Of a stretch of DNA of 9,258 nt, positions 7,417 through 9,258 are shown in pieces. The notes under the pieces were generated by a model. The model did no database searches. It worked only from the letters and a program-made list of their open reading frames with translations, and was not told the DNA's origin. The stretch comes from Bacteroidota bacterium (GTDB lineage: Bacteria > Bacteroidota > Bacteroidia > Bacteroidales > B39-G9), in the NCBI GenBank assembly GCA_003648455.1, contig QMPG01000105.1, positions 1 through 9,258 of the forward strand. The letters are read 5' to 3'. Position 1 is the stretch's first letter, and each line of letters starts with the position of its first letter. A program made the translations under genes and the position numbers.

Positions 7417-8877
7417 ATGAAAATATTACGATTATTTATCTTTATCATTTTAAATTCCTTCTTTAATTCTGCACAATCTCAAGTTTATCATTATTTAACC
7501 GGCAAATTAATACCCGATGCTCAAGCAGGTGACTTAGTTTTAAAATCCGGCACTTTTATGAATTATGATGCCGATTTTGGAACATTAGTTGTTCCTGAGA
7601 ACAGAAAAAATAAGCAATCTAGATTAATTAATTTACCTGTTGTTATTGTAAAATCACTTTGTGAAAATCCTAAAGAACCAGTTTTTCTTTTAAATGGAGG
7701 TCCCGGTCAGAGTAATATGTGGAACTGGTGGTTTCCCGATAGCTTGCTTAACAAACACGATATAGTAATGGTTGGATACCGTGGTGTTGATGGTTCTGTA
7801 TCGCTTGACTTCACTGACTTTTTTGATTATTTTAAAGATAAAGACACTCTATTCTCAGAAAATAATTTCAGACAAGTGAACAAATTACTTAATTCATACC
7901 TTGATACTTTGAAATCACGCAAAATTGATTTTAATGGTTATAATATTAACGAAGTTGCTAACGACATTGAGCTTGTAAGAAAAGCTCTTAATTATAAAAA
8001 AATTAATCTATTCAGTTATAGCTATGGAACAATGATAGCTTTTATATACTCGCAAAAGTATGCCAATAATATTAATTATTCAATAATGAATTGTGCTCAT
8101 CCAATTAGCTATCTGCATCAAAACAAAAATATTATTAATAATAGAATTGATAAATTATGTAATTATTGGATGAATGATAGTGCCTGTTTAGTAAAATCGA
8201 ATAATATTTCAAATACAATTAATGAGGTAATAAATGATATTCCAAAACATTATAATGGCTTTAAAATCTCGCCTGATAAATTACAATTAATGATTTTTAA
8301 TAGTTTATATTCATCCCGAGGTATTGCGATGTTGTTTAATTCATTTGTGAATGCTTCGAAAGGAGACTATTCCGGTTTTGCGTATCTTTCTAATAATTTT
8401 AATGAACATTTTTTGTATAAAATAAAATTGGGCGATTGCTTTTTGAAGATTAACAGTCTTAAAAACGGTATGTATTTAAATACTAAAGAACCTGCTGATA
8501 AATCAATTGGATATCAATTATCAGTGGCTGAAAATAATTTTTGGAAATTGCTAAATGCAAATAATTTTGATATTACTAAAGTTGATGCAATTGAAACAGA
8601 AGATAAACTTAATGTAAAAACTTTGTTTATTACAGGCGATCTGGATGCAGTAACACCCCTTGAAAATGTTGAAAAGTATTTAATGCCTAATTTTAATAAT
8701 GCACAAATACTTACTTTGAAAAATTTTTCACACGATGATATTTTTGTACTGCAACAAAAAGCATATCAAAACTTAATTGAAAAATATTTCTTATCAGGTG
8801 TTGTTGATACAACAATGTATAAAGACATACCTTTTAATTTTAAAACAGATAATAGTTTTGAGAAAATGATTGAGTAA
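7417..8877 (+). CDS. Secreted alpha/beta hydrolase, S33 peptidase-like
   Basis: This 486-residue protein has an N-terminal signal peptide with probable cleavage after residue 21 (AQS|Q), so it should act in the periplasm or outside the cell. The alpha/beta-hydrolase elements are in order. The oxyanion-hole motif NGGPG (93-97) replaces the HGGPG of prolyl aminopeptidases. The nucleophile elbow is FSYSYGT with Ser202 as the likely nucleophile. Asp410 in ITGDLDAVTP is the likely acid, and His439 in NFSHDD the likely base. A helical cap probably occupies about 230-390. This layout fits the S33 (prolyl or tripeptidyl aminopeptidase) group, so release of N-terminal residues or short peptides from exported peptides is the best guess, but other ester or amide substrates are possible. 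Several cysteines (82, 226, 248, 257, 341) are present in an otherwise Cys-poor exported protein. It starts at ATG 7417, 55 bases after the SiaC gene, and has no clear terminator before the repeat cluster. Confidence 0.85.
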   Translation: MKILRLFIFIILNSFFNSAQSQVYHYLTGKLIPDAQAGDLVLKSGTFMNYDADFGTLVVPENRKNKQSRLINLPVVIVKSLCENPKEPVFLLNGGPGQSNMWNWWFPDSLLNKHDIVMVGYRGVDGSVSLDFTDFFDYFKDKDTLFSENNFRQVNKLLNSYLDTLKSRKIDFNGYNINEVANDIELVRKALNYKKINLFSYSYGTMIAFIYSQKYANNINYSIMNCAHPISYLHQNKNIINNRIDKLCNYWMNDSACLVKSNNISNTINEVINDIPKHYNGFKISPDKLQLMIFNSLYSSRGIAMLFNSFVNASKGDYSGFAYLSNNFNEHFLYKIKLGDCFLKINSLKNGMYLNTKEPADKSIGYQLSVAENNFWKLLNANNFDITKVDAIETEDKLNVKTLFITGDLDAVTPLENVEKYLMPNFNNAQILTLKNFSHDDIFVLQQKAYQNLIEKYFLSGVVDTTMYKDIPFNFKTDNSFEKMIE

Positions 8878-8917
8878 TATTGGATCACTGTAAAAAGTTG
8901 TGGAGAATCGTTATAAT

Positions 8918-8998
8918 CCGGGCTGAAAGCCCAATTTATTTAGCCCGATGGCAAGGCCTCGGGTTAGATTATAGATCATTTTGACGTCCTGAAAGGAC
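8918..8998. repeat. Three-hairpin REP-like element
   Basis: Three inverted repeats follow one another. The first is gggct/agccc (8920-8924, 8928-8932). The second is an imperfect stem formed by agcccga (8942-8948) and tcgggtt (8959-8965), with an inner ggc/gcc pairing. The third is gtcct/aggac (8986-8990, 8994-8998). The first and third share the core CTGAAAG. The stems are much richer in G/C than the surroundings. This pattern resembles dispersed REP-like elements I recall from Bacteroidota intergenic regions. It lies 40 bases after the hydrolase gene and directly abuts repeat copy B. It may serve as an mRNA 3' stabiliser or a target for a REP-associated transposase, which is inference. Confidence 0.7.
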
Positions 8999-8999
8999 A

Positions 9000-9180
9000 A
9001 ATTAACCCGCTTTCATGCAAAAACGAAGTGAATTGCATGAATTAGCGATGGATAGTGGAAAGTAAAGCGGGAAACGAACGCAAGTAAACCCCGCATTAGA
9101 AGTACCCAAATTTGGGGTTTTAAAAACACAAAATTTATTGGTAATTCTTAAGCGTAGAAAAATTATGAATTTTTCGGGTT
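9000..9180 (-). repeat. Intergenic repeat, copy B (181 bp, inverted relative to copy A)
   Basis: The reverse complement aligns with 1973-2130 at about 94% identity apart from an extra 23 bases (9115-9137). The ends carry a six-base inverted repeat, aacccg (9004-9009) and cgggtt (9175-9180). Inside are a perfect 9-bp hairpin (ttcatgcaa 9012-9020 with ttgcatgaa 9033-9041) and a longer-range stem (cccgcttt 9006-9013 with aaagcggg 9064-9071). There is also a competing cccgc at 9090-9094, a 12-bp palindrome cccaaatttggg (9105-9116), and an A/T hairpin (gaaaaatt 9157-9164 with aatttttc 9168-9175). An 82-codon minus-strand frame spans it but is not conserved in copy A. I read this as non-coding, REP or MITE-like DNA. 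Confidence 0.9.
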
Positions 9181-9258
9181 GAAAAAGTTCAAAGTTCATA
9201 AAGTAGTTGCCGTGGTTAATAAAAAAATTGATCTTGTCTATCGAAGCCACCGACCTTA
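9181..9258. other. Gene-free window end, possible further repeat
   Basis: No credible gene is seen. A tandem pair of the heptamer aaagttc (9184-9190, 9191-9197) directly follows copy B. The last bases, with a GC-richer patch (gaagccaccgacc), look unlike the AT-rich surroundings and may begin another dispersed element cut by the window edge. This is a weak impression only. Together with the two repeats upstream, it means the whole stretch from 8878 to 9258 is repeat-dominated and lacks a supported coding region. Confidence 0.3.

Noticed and set aside
8878..8917. Terminator for the hydrolase gene
   Set aside because: No stem with a T-run is present between the stop codon and the hairpin cluster, and the hairpins at 8920-8998 lack following T-runs, so an intrinsic terminator is not supported.
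9002..9250. 82-codon minus-strand reading frame over repeat copy B
   Set aside because: It lies almost wholly in the repeat, is not preserved in copy A because of substitutions and the 23-bp gap, and looks like no protein family. Such frames are by-products of palindromic repeats.
1..9258. CRISPR array, tRNA, transposase gene or anti-phage system
   Set aside because: I looked on both strands and saw no regularly spaced direct repeats, tRNA cloverleaf arms, transposase motifs or defence-gene domains.

Overview
The window is a strongly AT-rich stretch whose gene content and style point to the phylum Bacteroidota. The pointers are A-rich leaders without clear Shine-Dalgarno sequences, a lipoprotein that looks like the Bacteroidota DUF6340 family, a SiaC-type (DUF1987) phosphoprotein, and a secreted S33-type hydrolase with an N-terminal signal. 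The phylum call is an inference from family distribution; I cannot name a genus. All seven credible genes lie on the plus strand.

Layout. At 100-1974 a FabH-type ketoacyl-ACP synthase III and a FabG-type ketoacyl reductase form a tight pair: condensation followed by the first reduction of acyl-chain elongation. An intergenic repeat (copy A, 1973-2130) begins at the fabG stop codon and is followed by a strong intrinsic terminator (2153-2196). Then come a large membrane-anchored von Willebrand factor A protein with a GTG start (2309-4399), a TPR-containing lipoprotein (4532-5575), a Ste24/M48 integral-membrane zinc protease (5628-6863), a small SiaC-family regulatory phosphoprotein (6987-7361) and a secreted alpha/beta hydrolase of the S33 type (7417-8877). 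The last 381 bases hold no credible gene. They contain a three-hairpin repeat (about 8918-8998), a second, inverted copy of the intergenic repeat (copy B, 9000-9180), and a further low-complexity or repeat-like stretch running off the window edge.

How it fits together. The fabH-fabG pair is very likely one transcript ending at the terminator. The five genes after it are co-directional with gaps of 52 to 132 bases. They share an envelope theme (membrane VWA protein, lipoprotein, membrane protease, secreted hydrolase), but no common pathway is proven by the sequence. SiaC is a cytoplasmic signalling protein whose usual partners (SiaA phosphatase, SiaB kinase, SiaD diguanylate cyclase) are absent here.

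The most distinctive non-coding feature is the pair of roughly 94% identical repeats in opposite orientation, bracketing about 6.9 kb and five genes. They differ by one 23-base indel, and copy B abuts an unrelated hairpin cluster. I see no CRISPR array, tRNA, rRNA, transposase gene or defence system. I do not claim a new multi-gene system; the repeats are the part most worth following up.
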